Of a DNA stretch of 64,000 nucleotides, positions 11,621 through 26,541 are shown one piece after another. Under the pieces are notes generated by a model, which ran no database searches, was not told where the DNA came from, and worked only from the letters and a program-made list of their open reading frames with translations. A program made the position numbers and the translations under genes. Location of the stretch: assembly GCA_037576215.1 (NCBI GenBank), contig JBANDB010000006.1, positions 1,612,001-1,676,000 on the forward strand. Reading direction: 5' to 3'. Source of the stretch: Armillaria gallica. Taxonomy: Eukaryota; Basidiomycota; Agaricomycetes; Agaricales; Physalacriaceae. How positions within the stretch are numbered: the stretch's first letter is position 1; every line of letters starts with the position of its first letter.

Positions 11621-13164
11621 TTATACCAACGCGTCCAACTCTTCAACTCCTTCAACAAGACCCGATTTCGTGAAAGTCTTCCCCTTGACAGTCTCGAGGC
11701 CTTCACCTGCGTAGCTAACCAAGGGTGAAATCTCGATCTCTACGCCATCCTGCACCGTAGCGCCTGCCTTCTCCAAGAAGCGTCTGTGTTGGGAAAGCAA
11801 GTCACGGCGGCTGGTCTCAGGGTCATCAGACCCTGTTCCAGGGGCATTCTTCAGCGGGCTGAAGTCTTCTTTGCGCTCAACCTCCAATACCGTGAACCGT
11901 TCTGTGTACGGGAAAACGTCGAAGACAAACATCTCCAATTTCATGCCGTTCACCTTGGAAGGTTTGACGATCTCGCCAGTCTCCATGTCGACATGAGGAA
12001 TCTTCTTGCGTGCGATGTGGAATGCGAGCTCCTCTTCAAATGTCTCCACTGAGTTGAGATATTGGGTGGTGTAGAAATGATTGGCGATGTTGCCGGCACG
12101 GAAAGCCAGCTCGCCGTTCTCATCCCTTTTTCTGCCTGCTCCTTCGAGATTTCAGAATACTCAACAACACCAGGCTTGTTGCCGCGGTAGGCGACTACTC
12201 CAACAGATTCGGTGGGCGAGGTCTTTGGAACAACTTTAGCAGCACAATCAGCTTGTTTTGCGATACTATAGCCGAGGAAGACGGGATCAGCGACCCGGAC
12301 GAGACAGTTGTCGACGCAGTACGCGTGCACATAGAGTACTTTGCGCTTGCACAGATCCGAAAGGACTGTATGTGATTTATCTGCAGGAGATAGTGGGCTC
12401 GCGTAGCCGCATAGAGACCACCATTGCCGTCTGGTGCGACAGCGACGTGAGAAGGGCTGTCAAGGATAACTTTGCCTTCCATGGTGAGACAAGGCAAAGT
12501 ACCTGTGCACATGGTGAGTTTATTTTGAACAAAAAGGTCTTATAGAGGGCTTACCCTGCTCGAAGAAGATGACATTCTCCGGTTTGAGACCAAAATACGA
12601 ATGTTGGGTGAAGAAGCCTTCGGTATCCCGACGTGTAGGACCACTTGTCATGACATACCAAGGAATTACAACGCTACCAGCCGGTTTCTTGAATTCTGTT
12701 TCCGCAACAGTCTGCAGCCTGGCAATGCGTTCGGCTTGGTATTGGAAGAGAGATTTGTGTGAAGGAAGACCGATATCGTAACACCCTTTGGGCGCACTGC
12801 TACCCAAACGTGTTCCCTGGCCACCAGCCATGAGGAGGACACCCACTTGTCCCCGCGAAACAGCCTCCAGACCTATTCTCCTCCACTCAAGGTCCTTGGT
12901 TTCGTCGCCAACGGAGTCCGATGCTCCCTTTGGTAGCGGTTCAATGACATCAGATTGGGCGGTAACGTCGGCAGCAGCTGCCTCGCTGCTGACGGCTTTC
13001 TTGTAAATTCGATTAACGCGTTCAATGTCTAGATTTTCGAGCTGGGCGAGAAGTGACGCTCGCTCTTCCTGGGATAGCTTGGACCAGAATTTGAGGAGGT
13101 GACCTTGGCCAGCGGCTTCGTAACGAGAGCGGATACTGTCGAAGGACATGTTGTCGAAAGCCAT
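11621..13164 (-). CDS. UAP1: UDP-N-acetylglucosamine pyrophosphorylase
   Basis: This enzyme makes UDP-GlcNAc from UTP and GlcNAc-1-P, the precursor for chitin, N-glycans and GPI anchors. The N-terminus [19 protein letters not shown] is followed by the nucleotide-binding loop [20 protein letters not shown] near residue 110. Next come [61 protein letters not shown] and, near the end, [16 protein letters not shown]. One short intron lies near 12500-12545. Two single-base frame slips are visible. At 12394-12396 a GGG run should be four bases to give [17 protein letters not shown]. At 12127-12131 a T run should be six to give [15 protein letters not shown]. Because this enzyme is essential in fungi, I take both as sequence errors. 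Total length would be about 490 residues, the normal size. Confidence 0.92.
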
Positions 13165-16100
13165 GGTGGACGAAGGATGAAAAGAGATAATTTAACAGAA
13201 GAATCGATGAACTTGAAGGGAATGGACAGGCGGAAAGCTGATGGTAATGGCGTGGTGCTTGCGGCGGAAGTAGCCCTATTTCATGCGGTGGCTGTGCTTG
13301 GTGGCTGTACCGGCTCCTTCCAACGAGCGCCCACCGTGATACACAGCTTTGACATAGCTTTCATGTAACCAAGTCGGTACGGGGACGAGGCGATGTCAAC
13401 TGAAGGCTCAGTGTCGTTTCAACCCTCCTTCGGCTTGCCTGGACCCTTGCTTGCATCGTTACTAACGTCCAAAGTAGTATGCCCTCTGGATCTGGCAGTG
13501 TGGCGCTTGACAAGGACTGCGCGTCTGTTTAGGATACCTCGAGTTCAAAGCCCTGCATCCTTTGAAAATCTTGCAAGGTGTTCGGAAACTGTAGTGAACT
13601 TCGGCTGCCACCAGGCCTTGGGGTACCGTGGATCGCTCGACCCTCGACCTTGTCGTTTCTATGGCATTACATGAAACCAACCTCACCCTCTTGTATCATT
13701 GAAATACTGGAGTGGATAGGCAAGCCCTCATTCCCTCGAGGTTTGGCCAGCCCTGGAGGTTCAACCAAGCTGGTAGCTTCGACGTGAGCTGGTGTGCAAG
13801 GGAGACCCGAGTCGCACCGAATGCCCTCCAAGACCTTGGCTGGCAGTTTTCACAAACCACTGCTCTGAGACATTCAGAGTGTACACGCTGTTCTTCACCT
13901 TTTGGAGGAACTTTTGAGAAAAGAAATTGAAAACTGCTTGGTGCGTCATCTAACGGTATCTCATCCGACCCACAAAGGTGCCTCGAACACAACCTTTTGT
14001 CCGACTCACGGCAATACACTACAATCCGGATTCTGGGGCCTTACTTATGCACTGCTACATCAGTAGTAACGGTGTCCGATCTCATGAGTTTTGACCATTC
14101 TCGTCAGATGACCGTACACCATACGTCCGAAGCGCTCAGGCTCACAAATTTCGCCGACCTTGATGCTTCTTTAACGGCAAGTACAAAAAAAGTTGAATCA
14201 CGCATCTCAGGGCTTCTTCTGATCCTCTCATACAGGTATCCGGGTGTTCTGATCTACGAATTGTTCACGCATTTGACAGACTCCTCAAGTAACACCGAGA
14301 AGCAAGAAAACCTAACTAGCATAGATACCAGATGCTCCCGGGAGATTCACATTTCCGGTCCTCTCCAAGTCCTTGATTATGCTAACAAATTCCTGATTAT
14401 CACCAATTACGACACATCGCTCCTCCGCTTTACAGTGAAGAAGACATGGCTATTTGGGGCCATCATGAATCCGCTTGCACGATGTTCTCGCACCTTTACC
14501 AGGAGCTTTGAACATGTGTCGTCGGAGACTGAAGGCGCAGACTCAAGCTCTCTGAGCGGCTGAAGAGAGGTCAGATGATCTCCCGTATTACAGCCAGCGT
14601 TCAGTCTGTCGCGGACGATTTCCACCCAATGTGGATGTTTCCTCTAAAGGCTGTCTCGAGCTGCATGTAACGATAGATTCATCGATGAAGAGTGTTTTAG
14701 GGACGAGTTCGTTGTTTCGACCATCTGTTTGCATATCACAAGGATCTATGAACGGTGTCGCAATATCCCAGGTCCCTCACGCGATGTCCAAAGGAAAGGT
14801 GAGGACTACATGAGTCAATTGGAAGTGACAAGCTATTGCGTAAACACTACTAGTCTTTGACCGCATCGCTTCGTCCGAGGTCGTGAGTCAGTGCGCGCGT
14901 GACTTGGCTAAACAATGCGCTTGGTTACGAGGACTGGGCGGGGCAATAAAGGCCAGTACTGCAGTTCTCGGGCTGTCTCACTGAACGGCATCCTCTTCCA
15001 GGAAACCTGGACCTGGGAGGAAAAGGGTGAAGCAAGAGGGGATAATATTCTAAAATATGCTTAGATCAAAGAAATTGGCGTAGGTGCGTCGTTAAACCTT
15101 CGGGGATTAGGGCGACTCACATGCAGGGTCCACCGAACCTACTGACGGGCATATGAAAGCACTTACTCGGGAGGCCAAGATCCTCTATCGATGGCAACGT
15201 CGGTCGACGATCTTCAAGTTGTCCTATATCACCGCCGTCGCCTGGTGCTGGTGATGAGCCTTGATCCTCGCTGGATGTATGGGCAGTCTGGTGTTGGCAA
15301 AGGTTTGGTTATCGTTCCGGAAGAGGTATAGGACCTGATTTTCAGGGTGCTAGCTGGATTTGACTCCAGGAGCGCGCGAAGGGCTCAACAAGAAATTACT
15401 CGGTCCCCACGGAGTCTTTGTCCTGAATTCAAAAATACATTCAATACAAAGCTCTGAGTGATTGCCTGAACTCTCCCGGCCTGTTGATCGACCGGTTGCA
15501 AACCGTTGGACGCTGGAATCGATGATACCGTTAATAAATCACAATCATTTTACAATTCTCCAGAATATCCTATTCTGGTTCTGCATTTGCCGTTGGATCC
15601 GCACAATTTACGAGGCTCATCCAAGCCCTTCTAGGAGTCTGGTCAGTTGGTAAATATAATATCTGTCATTTCTCGTATACTCTGCTGCGCTTGCGCTTGC
15701 ACGCAAACTTCTATTCGGTGGCACCCCGAAAGGCGGCACTGGCACGTACAGAGTGAATCAAAATGGAGGCCCCAACTCGTAAAAATCGGATTTAAATTCA
15801 TGATGATGCCGATGCCGGCTAGAGACCTGAAGAAGCAACTCCATGATCTTGCTCTGCCCCCTCGTTAACGGCAGTAGATCCACTAATTACCCCATAAATC
15901 ACTACGAATTGGCAACGTTGACCCAAGTGAACAAGTACGGTCCGTGTGACAACTGTCGATGGCCAAAAAAAGAAAACACCCCAGGGGCCCCTCTTCGGTC
16001 TTGAATTTATCGATCTGATTGCACTTTCTGTTGTACCATGAAGAGAGTCAGCAGAGCTACCGGTGGAACGGGGAAGAAAGGCAATAATTGTCACGGAGCT

Positions 16101-16231
16101 GCCAAGTACGGCTGCTGCAAGTCTCCTGGATGGAGGCAGGTGCAACACGTGGATCGAATGGAGGTTGGCAGGACTTCAATTTGCGAGTTTGATCGATCAC
16201 ACTTTTGACTGGTTCGCTGCTGTTCGCCGAA
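13165..16231. other. 3-kb gene-poor region
   Basis: No conserved protein domain, RNA gene or clear repeat was recognised between UAP1 and the glucanase promoter. Several open frames of 60-110 residues occur on both strands around 13.4-14.0 kb and do not join into a convincing spliced gene. They might be remnants of a mobile element or of a decayed gene, but I saw no reverse transcriptase, integrase, transposase or terminal repeats. The stretch 14.9-16.2 kb shows nothing recognisable. Confidence 0.4.
13997..14563 (+). CDS. Hypothetical 188-residue open frame
   Basis: This is the longest open frame in the gene-poor region (188 residues, ATG to TGA, no intron). It starts MSDSRQYTTIRILGPYLCTA and contains SGLLLILSYRYPGVLIYELF. 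I recognise no family and no targeting signal. It overlaps shorter open frames on the other strand and has no supporting neighbours. It may be chance or part of a decayed gene; transcript evidence would decide. Confidence 0.2.
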   Translation: MSDSRQYTTIRILGPYLCTATSVVTVSDLMSFDHSRQMTVHHTSEALRLTNFADLDASLTASTKKVESRISGLLLILSYRYPGVLIYELFTHLTDSSSNTEKQENLTSIDTRCSREIHISGPLQVLDYANKFLIITNYDTSLLRFTVKKTWLFGAIMNPLARCSRTFTRSFEHVSSETEGADSSSLSG

Positions 16232-16238
16232 TATAAAA
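16232..16238 (+). promoter_or_regulatory. TATA box of the exo-beta-glucanase gene
   Basis: A perfect TATAAAA lies 68 bp upstream of the chosen ATG (16306). An in-frame upstream ATG at 16240 would begin inside or directly after this box and would place extra non-signal residues before the signal peptide. The TATA position therefore supports 16306 as the start codon. Confidence 0.6.
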
Positions 16239-16305
16239 GATGGCTTGCCAGGCCTTGGGACAAGTTTTCTTAGGCCTTCCTCCCCTTCCTTTCAATCCAC
16301 CGACC

Positions 16306-18268
<1,963 letters not shown>

Positions 18269-18691
18269 TCTTATACACCGTTGACCTTCCTATCCTTCAT
18301 GTTTCTTTCTTGGCTTTGCACCCTGCTGTTCATGACCAACTTCTTCCTCCGAACATTTGCAACATTACGATATCACTGCTGTAGCCATCATATACCCCAT
18401 AACGAGCCGCGTTCGTTTAGTGACGATCAAGGGAAGGTTTCCCAATTTTTGAACATCCTAAACTTGAGATATGGTTGAATTTCACTTGGCGCACGTCAAA
18501 TTGATTGACACGCTTGAATCAATATTGATCTCCGCAGTGATTTTCCTCGATTTTCAGCAACTGCCTGATGATTGTAATTTATCCCTGCCCAGGCGAATGC
18601 AAGACCCTTAAAAGGTGCAGCATTACAGTTGCGCTCAAACTGATACGCTATTACGCTGACATCCTTCAGCTACGATGGAAATATTGAATAT
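18269..18691. other. Convergent intergenic region
   Basis: About 420 bp separate the stops of the glucanase (+) and the mitochondrial carrier (-). The stretch presumably contains the two 3' ends. No coding frame, repeat or RNA gene is supported. Confidence 0.4.
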
Positions 18692-20159
18692 CTATGAATT
18701 ACGGTGCTTGATAGACTTGTAAAGGTTTATAATCAGGTCATTGGCCGTCAGAGTGACGATGCTGAAAGAAATGAGTATCTGCTTCTATTTTCCCGAAGGT
18801 CACTCACGTATGAGGCGCTATCCGTAAAAAGTGAGCCGTTGTGCCCTTGTACCATCCACGAACACCTTCAGTCTTGAAAGTCTTCCATAGACAGTCGATA
18901 GGATTGCGATATAGGACCCCAACGACTTTTCCGGCCTCATTGCGTTTCGTAGGTTGGTTGTACATCCGAGTTAGAGCCTAAATAAACGGTGAAACGTGTA
19001 AGCAAAGCGAAAGATGAAAAGATGCAACGTCATACGGTGTCAGCTGGCTGCATTGCCATGCACTTTATCCATGGTCAATGTTACGGAAAGTGCAAGATGA
19101 AAGTATCACGTACGACACACATCCCGGAAACAGTGCTGCTTGCAAGGAATGTCCATGTACTGTTGTCCGGAAGAATCCCATGCTTTACCAGTTGGTTTTT
19201 GGTAAAGTTGTAACTAGGAAGTTGCACCTGCATATCCGATTAGGGACAGGCATCATGGCGAAGGAGGTATTTACTGAAGAGCCCATAGACGTTCGTAAAA
19301 TTGCCGCATCTATGCCGCGAACCAGACCTCGGAACTTTCTTGTCGATATATTGTTGAAAGAGCGTCAAAGGAGCTCTTGTAGTAGTGTTGCGCACCAACG
19401 GGAAGAGCTGGGGAATACGCCTACGAGGCTGTAAGCGATGCAGTAAAGCTCCCAACTAGCCTGTACGGACCTGCATCCGTGCTTTGATCAAGAATAATGG
19501 GTTACCCAATGAAGCTAAACAGACACGCTGAGAAGTAGGTCGCGTATATTTCTATGAATACTGACCCCCAACAGCACCGCTTGTTGCACCAGCTATGACG
19601 GATGTAATAGGAATTTGCTCATTGGGCGCACGGCCGATGAAGTCATTGATAGCGTGTCGAAACGGCTCATAAAACCCTATTGGATGGCTCAGTCAATCTA
19701 TAACAGTGCCAGCAGGTGGTTGTTTCACCTAGACGACTTCCGTTGAGCAGTATCTAATAACTCAGCAAACTCCGTGGATTTGAAAAACGAATCCTCTTAC
19801 TTGGTAGGCGTACTGTACAACAATTGAGCATGCATCCTTCACAACAAAGCAGGGAAAGGCTCACTGCAGGGCCCAACCCGCGTTGCATCCCTCGGATTCC
19901 TTCATTTTTCCACGTCTTCGAAAACACGTCAAGTGCGCTTTTATAGACCTTTTTCTCCCCGCCCTTTGCCAGCTCGCCTTGAAGTTGAAGTCGTGTCTTG
20001 GCAACTTCCGCAGGGTTAGAAATTGTCACCTACGATGTACCACGTTCCGTGAGGCAGGTTATCCCATACGAAGACAGTACGTACAGCGATACAGGCAGCA
20101 ATGCCCCCGCATATGAAGCCTTCGGGAGTAGACAAACGCCCTTTTTCGGTCGACGACAT
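18692..20159 (-). CDS. OAC1: Mitochondrial carrier, oxaloacetate/sulfate type
   Basis: A six-helix inner-membrane solute carrier of the SLC25 family. ATG at 20159 starts MSSTEKGRLSTPEGFICGGI. The first signature repeat is NPAEVAKTRLQLQGEL followed by KNEGIRGMQRGLGPA and YAYQILLNGSRLGFYEPF. The second repeat is VIAGATSGAVGASLGNPLFL with IKARMQ. The third is MQPADTALTRMYNQPT with RNPIDCLWKTFKTEGVRGWY. The second and third P-x-[DE] sites are altered (GNPLFLIKAR) in the manner of OAC1-like carriers. Eight or so exons join with GT/AG sites; the C-terminus is NLYKSIKHRNS. One single-base slip sits at a T run, 19336-19338, where an extra base restores RQEKFRGLVRGIDAAI. Substrate assignment rests on similarity to OAC1 and SLC25A34/35 and is an inference. 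Confidence 0.88.
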
Positions 20160-20407
20160 GAGGCGCTACGGAGGGCTGCTGGCCACAGTCCAGTCCGCGA
20201 TGGTGATGGAGGAAGGAGAAAAGCCGCGTCGACATACAGCGGCCTTCATCGTAATTCGGATTTTCGGGATTCGGGTTACACCAAGTGCGAGTCTGGCACG
20301 TGATATGCTTGCCCCATTGAGGCACCTTCCAGCTCGAAATGGCTAGACAGATCGAACGACGACGACGAAGCCTTACTCGCTGTATGGAACAATGAGCTCT
20401 GCAGAAA

Positions 20408-23400
20408 ATGAGCTCCGCTAATGTCCAGACAATCGTCTTGTTTGGGATTATTGCTGTTGTCCTACCCATTGCCCTCCGCGTATTGTCCTCACCCATCGTC
20501 CTGCTGCTGCTGTCCCCGCTTTTCCTCTTCGTCCTAGCCGTCGCTTTCTTAGCGCTTCACGTCTATTTTGGACACTACATCGACGCGAAGAGCCCTGCCA
20601 CCCATCCGAGACTCTTCAATGCAGCCCGTCCTTTTGCTTTCTCAACACCGGCAGCATGGCAGGCAGTCTTGACCCGTTCACAATGGTCCCAGAACACGCC
20701 GCAGTCTTTTCCACCTCTATATCCCGAGTCACCGCTAGTATCTGAAGCGTTGAATGATATCATTATCAAGATTGTTAGAGATTTCGTCATGGTATGGTAC
20801 CAGGAGATTTCGTCCTCGCCCGCATTTCCTATAGCGGTGTCTACGGTGATACACGACTCAGTAGAGAAGATGCTGGATAGAGCAACAGGTATCGATTTTG
20901 CAGCCCTAGTGGTCAAGCGCATCCTTCCAAAAATTACCGCCCACATCGAACTGTTTCGACAGTCCGAGATTGCTCTTCGGGGCGCGGGTCTTGAACGTCG
21001 TTTGACACAGTCGGAAGAACTGGATCTTCTTCTTGCCAATAGATATGCTGCAGGCATGGATTCGGCCAAACTGCACGATGCTGTGGACAACTTATCGACC
21101 ACCTTCACCAAGCAGACAGAAGAAATGCACCTTCGACACTTAGTCGACATGGTGCTTCCCCACGTTCTTCCAGAAACCGAGGCTCGAAGCAAGGCGCTCA
21201 AAATCGTAGTTCGGGAGATAGCAGCTTGTTCTGTATTATATCCTGTCATGGAGATGGTGGCAGACCCCGATTTCTGGAATCGGGTTATTGACCAAATCGT
21301 GAGTCGTGAATACCTGGCATAATGACTCTTCCTCAATGCTTTGGACAGGCGGGGGCTGCAATTCATCAGCAGTAGGTCTTCACTTCTCCTGCAGGCGGCG
21401 GACTCTCACTTGTCCACCAGAAAACTGATCACCAAAGTGCGCAATGTTTTGGAAGCACAGTCACCGCGGCGTCAACACCACTTCTCTTCCGCTCCTTTAA
21501 GCTCTGCACCTAACGAGTTGATTACCATTCGTACTGATCCACATCAGTTTGAATCATTCCTGCGCAGTATCAGTCGTTTCTCCTCTCTACTCGATGCACG
21601 GAGGCTAAAAAACGATGTCGTTGGTGAGATTAGAAGGACAAGGATGCTGCTTGGTTAGCTTCAATCTTAACCCCAAGACCTGATGCTCATTTTTGGATAG
21701 CGAATCATGAAAAGGATGATTGGATCAACGGAGAGAAAACTGAGGATGTTGTTGCCTTCCTGGATCGGCTTTATACGGCCAAGCGTAAAGTCGAAGAACG
21801 TATCGTCGTTCTTGGAGGAGAGGAAGATTCCGTATGTTCTATTTCATATATCTGTTCACTAACATCACTGACATTTTTTTCTAGCGCCAGTCAGCATACC
21901 CAGAGACAGGCTCCAAGTCTGGACTGACCTTGCGAGATGTTCTTCGAAACCCAAGCTCACTCTCCTATCTCATGGAATTCATGGACCGAAGGCATCGATC
22001 ACTTTTGGTTCAGTTCTGGTTGACAGTAGAGAGTTTTAAGAATCCTCTTGAATCTGTTGACTCAGACACGGAAAATGAAGAGGATGAGGCAATACAAGAT
22101 CCCACCACTGCCATCACCGTGAAGGAAGATATTTCCATGATCTACGAGCTCTATTTCTCCAGTCCCACACCCCACCCCGCTCTATCTTGTATTTCTCAGA
22201 AGAATGCGGACATAATTCGCGACTTCGCTAGAAACGAAGTTATGCCTTCGCTTGCAAGTCAAAAGAGAGTACGCCGCAGTGTAATGACAGCACAAAAGCA
22301 AGTGGAGATGGAGATGGAGCAGGAATTTGAGGAATTTGAACGAACGGAGCTATGGTTCCGCGTTGTCGAGGACGCCGATCTTTCTAGCAAAAAGACGGCG
22401 GTCGAGGAATCTCCTCAAAATCAATATACCTCGGTTAACCATTCGACAAATCATGTGCCCTTCCAATCCAGAATTGGCTTGGGCCACGTTCCCCCGTTCT
22501 TGCAGCGTTCAGAGTCCTCGCCTGGCCATCTCATACGACGTACGGCTAGTTCAGACTCGGGAAGCTCTTCTCGCAGCAGACCTAGTTCTCCACCTCTTCG
22601 CGCGCCACCATCGAATATTGAGGTCTTAATGTCTCCCGTTGCCGATTCCTCGGAGAATAATCGTGCGCCGCTGTTTGACGGACCTGACGATCAGGAGCAG
22701 AAAGCAGAGGAAAAAAGGATGGATGCCATTCAAGCCGCTCTTACGGACATCATAGCTCTTGAGGGCGATGCAGAAAAATCTCCTGGTGTTGAGCAACACG
22801 ATGATATATCAAGTTATCGAAGTATGCACTCTTCAACTAAACAGAAGCGAAGGGCAGTGTTTGATGATTATGATGAACTGGATGAAGGCGAGGATGACCA
22901 TCATGACGACACTCGTGATGAACATCGGTCGTTCCAGCTTGCCGCTCCTGGTGATCTTCAGCTTTCCTACGAGATTTCTCGCTTGGGCGACAAAATCACC
23001 AGTCTTCTAGCACAGGATACTATGCTTGACAATCTCATCAAGAAAGCAGAGCTGACGGGGGACACCCAAGAGTTAAGGCTTCTCATGAAATCAAAGTCTG
23101 CCATGAATCGGGAGCTTCGGGAGCTCCAGTTCCAGAAATCTCAGTATGAGCAGCAAGAGTCAGCAAATCGTCTTCTCTCTGACCGTACGAAGGTATCTAT
23201 CGTGAGCTCTACGAACGGAGAAGAGGGTGGGAAAATGGTGGTGCGCTATCTTGTGGAAGTTCAGCAACTTGCTCCTGATGGGGCCTTCGCTTCCGGATGG
23301 GTTGTTGCGCGTCGATATAACGAATTCTTAAATATGCACAACAAATTGCGGGAAAGGTATGGTTTGGTCAGGACTCTGGATTTCCCCGGAAAGTTGGTCC

Positions 23401-24553
23401 CTGCTTTGAGTGGTCACTTCATGGATGCTCGACGAACGGGTTTGGAGAAGTACCTCCAGGTAAGCCGACTGCCAAGTTGCTTCATTTGATCCTTGTTTAT
23501 ATGCCTTTTGTAGAATGTCGTCGCGATACCTATCGTTTGTGAGAGCGATGAACTGAAGTCATTTTTATCTCGTGATTCGCCGTTTGTGGCGTCGCAAACT
23601 CAACCCTCGACTTCGAAGCCTCAAACCTTTTCGGGAACTGCGCTTGTTCGGAATGTTTATCGTACTGTTGCGGAGAGCATTGACGATATGTTCTTCGGAC
23701 CATCCATGCTTGACGTCATAATTCAACGCCTTACCCGTCAAGCCGCTGAATTCGTCGGTATCGTTGGTTCCGGCGTTAACGATGAGGATTTGGTTGCTCA
23801 GGCATTAGATGCTGCGGGAAAGAGTTCTTCCGAAGCCACACTTTCACGCTTGTCGGCGGACCTTAAACCTTTAGACGGAGAAAGCAGCACTTCAACCTTT
23901 ACAGCACCTATCTGTGATTTAATCCTTGCGATATTTGAGCTGAATAAGCAGAATAACTGGCTTCGTCGACAAGCTATCGTCATAATTCTTCAGCAGGTTT
24001 TAGGAGGGACCATTGAAAGGTGAGCATACTATTGACCAGAAGCCAGTTCACTAACGCAACACCCAGAAAAATACGAGAAACCTTCAAGTTACTTGTAGGA
24101 GAAACTCGTCTCATGTCTTATATCAATACCTTTCGGGATGGGTTGTGGCCTGGTGGCAAGTTGAAACCCCCGGGCATACCGCGAACCTCAGAGGAGAGGC
24201 TGAGAACTCGAGATGAAGCAAATCGCAAACTATCCGCCCTTTTTCCTGGTAGGCGGCGAACTGGTGGCAACTCGAATGTCATGGTTTTGACGATTTCACG
24301 TAGATCTTGCTGCCAACATCATGGGACGGTCAAACGCACGCCGAGGTGCCCGCCGGATATTTGCAGTCCTACAAAACCGAAGATTAAACCAACATATAGC
24401 CTATACGGTTGTCGACGAGGTCAGTCTGACAGCACCTGCTCGTATGAGATCTTTCAATAATGACTTGATGCTTAGGTTATTGCTGCTCTCTTTCCTGAAA
24501 TAATACCACCGCCACCACCACCACCGAGCACCTCTTCGGATATGACCCTATAA
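20408..24553 (+). CDS. MDM1: MDM1/SNX13-type PXA-RGS-PX-nexin protein
   Basis: Proteins of this architecture tether the ER to vacuole or lipid droplets and bind phosphoinositides. The N-terminus MSSANVQTIVLFGIIAVVLP to about residue 60 is a hydrophobic hairpin for ER insertion. A PXA domain occupies about residues 95-330 (ALNDIIIKIVRDFVMVWYQE at its start). An RGS-like domain begins LTLRDVLRNPSSLSYLMEFM at about 21930. A Ser-rich acidic linker follows. The PX domain runs from 23190 (FASGWVVARRYNEFLNMHNK, then FPGKLVP). The nexin C-terminal domain covers 23590-24450 (FVGIVGSGVNDED, KIRETFKLLVGETRLMSYIN). The last exon ends with a Pro-rich tail and TAA at 24551-24553. Introns are short GT/AG, including one at about 21372-21420 needed to read IHQQKLITKVRNVLEAQ. 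No frame breaks are seen. Confidence 0.88.
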
Positions 24554-24621
24554 CGAACGATACATCATGAACCGGATGGAGCCTAATAATACCCCATGAT
24601 AATGTACGGTCTTCACAGTAA

Positions 24622-26441
24622 TCATTTATCAGTCATTCCGCTGTCCAGTAGGGCAGATTCTTTTTGGATTACTGCCTCAGACTGTTCCGTTTTAGCTTTC
24701 TTGTTCCTGTGACGGTGCGTTTCAACAGCTGAAGCTTCCGGATCATCGTATCTTAATGCGATTCAGAAAGCAACATCCTCCAAGACGAGAGTCACTTACA
24801 CTTTAATGGCATGCAATAAAAAGCCGCCCGTCCCAGACGTCATCATAGTTGGATGCGTACGTCCTGGCAGTACCTGAACAATTAGCTTCAGTGTGAGCAG
24901 TCTTGGCAGATGAAGTTGATATACCTGGTAGCGACGAAGCCACCCCTCCGTCACTGTGGGACAAAGAAAAGATGATACTCCGCGCATTTCATTTTGAAGG
25001 TCGTCGAGGATTTGCCCGTAGGGACTTTGTACCACGATCGATGCAGATCCAGAGATGTAGGGTGTCAACTTCTGGACAATGGGCCATGGGGCATACTCGC
25101 TTGCGATGATTAGTCTGTAAGAGGAAGGCGGGTCGGATAATGCGCCAGTCTGGAGGAATGTTTATGAGACCTACCCATCAAACTCCCCAGCAAATAATTC
25201 CTCGCGAGTGCTGGCCAAAGCATCGATAACAAGTTTTCGTTTCTTTAGACGAGCTTTCTGGCGTTCCGACTTGATTTCTTCAGCAGGAACATCCGATGGA
25301 GGGAGAACTAAAAAAATAAAAACATGAATGGACATTTCAGCCGATGTATCTAATCCGCCCGTACCAGGAGTGTAGTCCTCTTGCGCTGTAGCCCAATTCA
25401 GAGACGAAAGTACGCTACTAACTGATTTGGGGTCAAAGTTCATTTGCGCCATGACTGGATATGCCGGAGGCGAATCCGTATCACAAATAGTAATTAGACG
25501 TCCTTCGCCTGTATAGGTCAGTTAAAGATGAGGACACGAAGACAACGAATCACAATTTACCTCCCATGCGAGACAGGATACCACATACTACAAGTCCGGA
25601 TGCATCATCAACTGCGATATACCGACCTCCTGGCCTGATATTGGCGAGGTTAAGAATCTGTGATAGAGTATCTGTGCGAATGTCGCGTATGCGGGTCTGG
25701 TCTTTGTTAAACCAATAATCACAGACATTAAATAATGTAGGTTCTATAGTGGTAAACGTTTTAGAGTATCTGAAAAAAATCAGACGCGTGAAAGGACATT
25801 CGAAGAAGAAAAACCTGACTTGGCTTCTTTGCGCTTCTTATACTTCTCTTTGCTGTACTCTGTTTTTAGCGAGTAATTTGCATGTGCTTCAATCTGCTTG
25901 TTGATAATATCCTGTGACCAGATCAGTTTGAGGAATGATAACAGCGAAAAGTTGCTCACAGATGAATGGACACCAGACTGCTTCAAGGCGTTAATTTCGT
26001 CAATGGTTAATGGCTGCACAGATTCTCCATCGTTGATTAGCTCGTTTGTAGCATCCGTGTCCTCTAAATTCAGTCAGAATTTTCGAGGCCAAGTCCATTG
26101 AAAGACATCCTACCGACTTCCTGCAACGTGCGAGGAGGTATAATTTTGAGATTTTTATCCACGATTTCATGGGTGAATCCATATGGTTGCCCTATCAGCT
26201 CATTGGCCAAGAAGGAGCCCAGGCGACCAACAGTCACCGTCCTAAAAAGTGTCAGATGTCATTTTGGAGGCGGTAGCAAAAAAGGGTCACTGTACGCGTC
26301 TTTGTCCACCTTCACACCACGAATATCGCCGTTGGGCAGCCTCAGAAGAACATTGTTTCCTGACTGGATTGTCGGCAGTCGGTGAGTTATCGAAGAGCTC
26401 GAGGCTTCATTGTTGCTCATAACAACGTCGACGTCGGTCAT
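24622..26441 (-). CDS. TRM6: tRNA m1A58 methyltransferase, non-catalytic subunit
   Basis: With TRM61 this subunit makes 1-methyladenosine at position 58 of tRNAs, including initiator tRNA. ATG at 26441. The N-terminus contains NNVLLRLPNGDIRGVKVDKD. Later blocks are ELIGQPYG, QPLTIDEINALKQSGVHSS, DIINKQIEAHANYSLKTEYS, KEKYKKRKEAKYSKTFTTIE, CDYWFNKDQTRIRDIRTDTL, RYIAVDDASGLVVCGILSRM, EELFAGEFDG and MTSGTGGFLLHAIKV. A TAA at 24796 would end the protein there, but it overlaps a GTAAGT donor. Splicing to 24740 or so gives a basic tail (ETHRHRNKKAKTE) ending at a TGA at 24622-24624, and I prefer that model. It is divergent to the UCS gene with 100 bp between starts and converges with MDM1. Confidence 0.9.
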
Positions 26442-26541
26442 GAAGTTTGTGGAGAGGAATAATTAAACCAATTTGATTTCAAAGTCGCCAAAATCCACCT
26501 CGCTTCCCGTATCGCTCTTCCTCTCTCCTCCTGGATATTCC

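Noticed and set aside
13393..14020. Retrotransposon remnant
   Set aside because: The broken frames look like decayed coding sequence, but no reverse transcriptase, RNase H, integrase or LTR could be identified.
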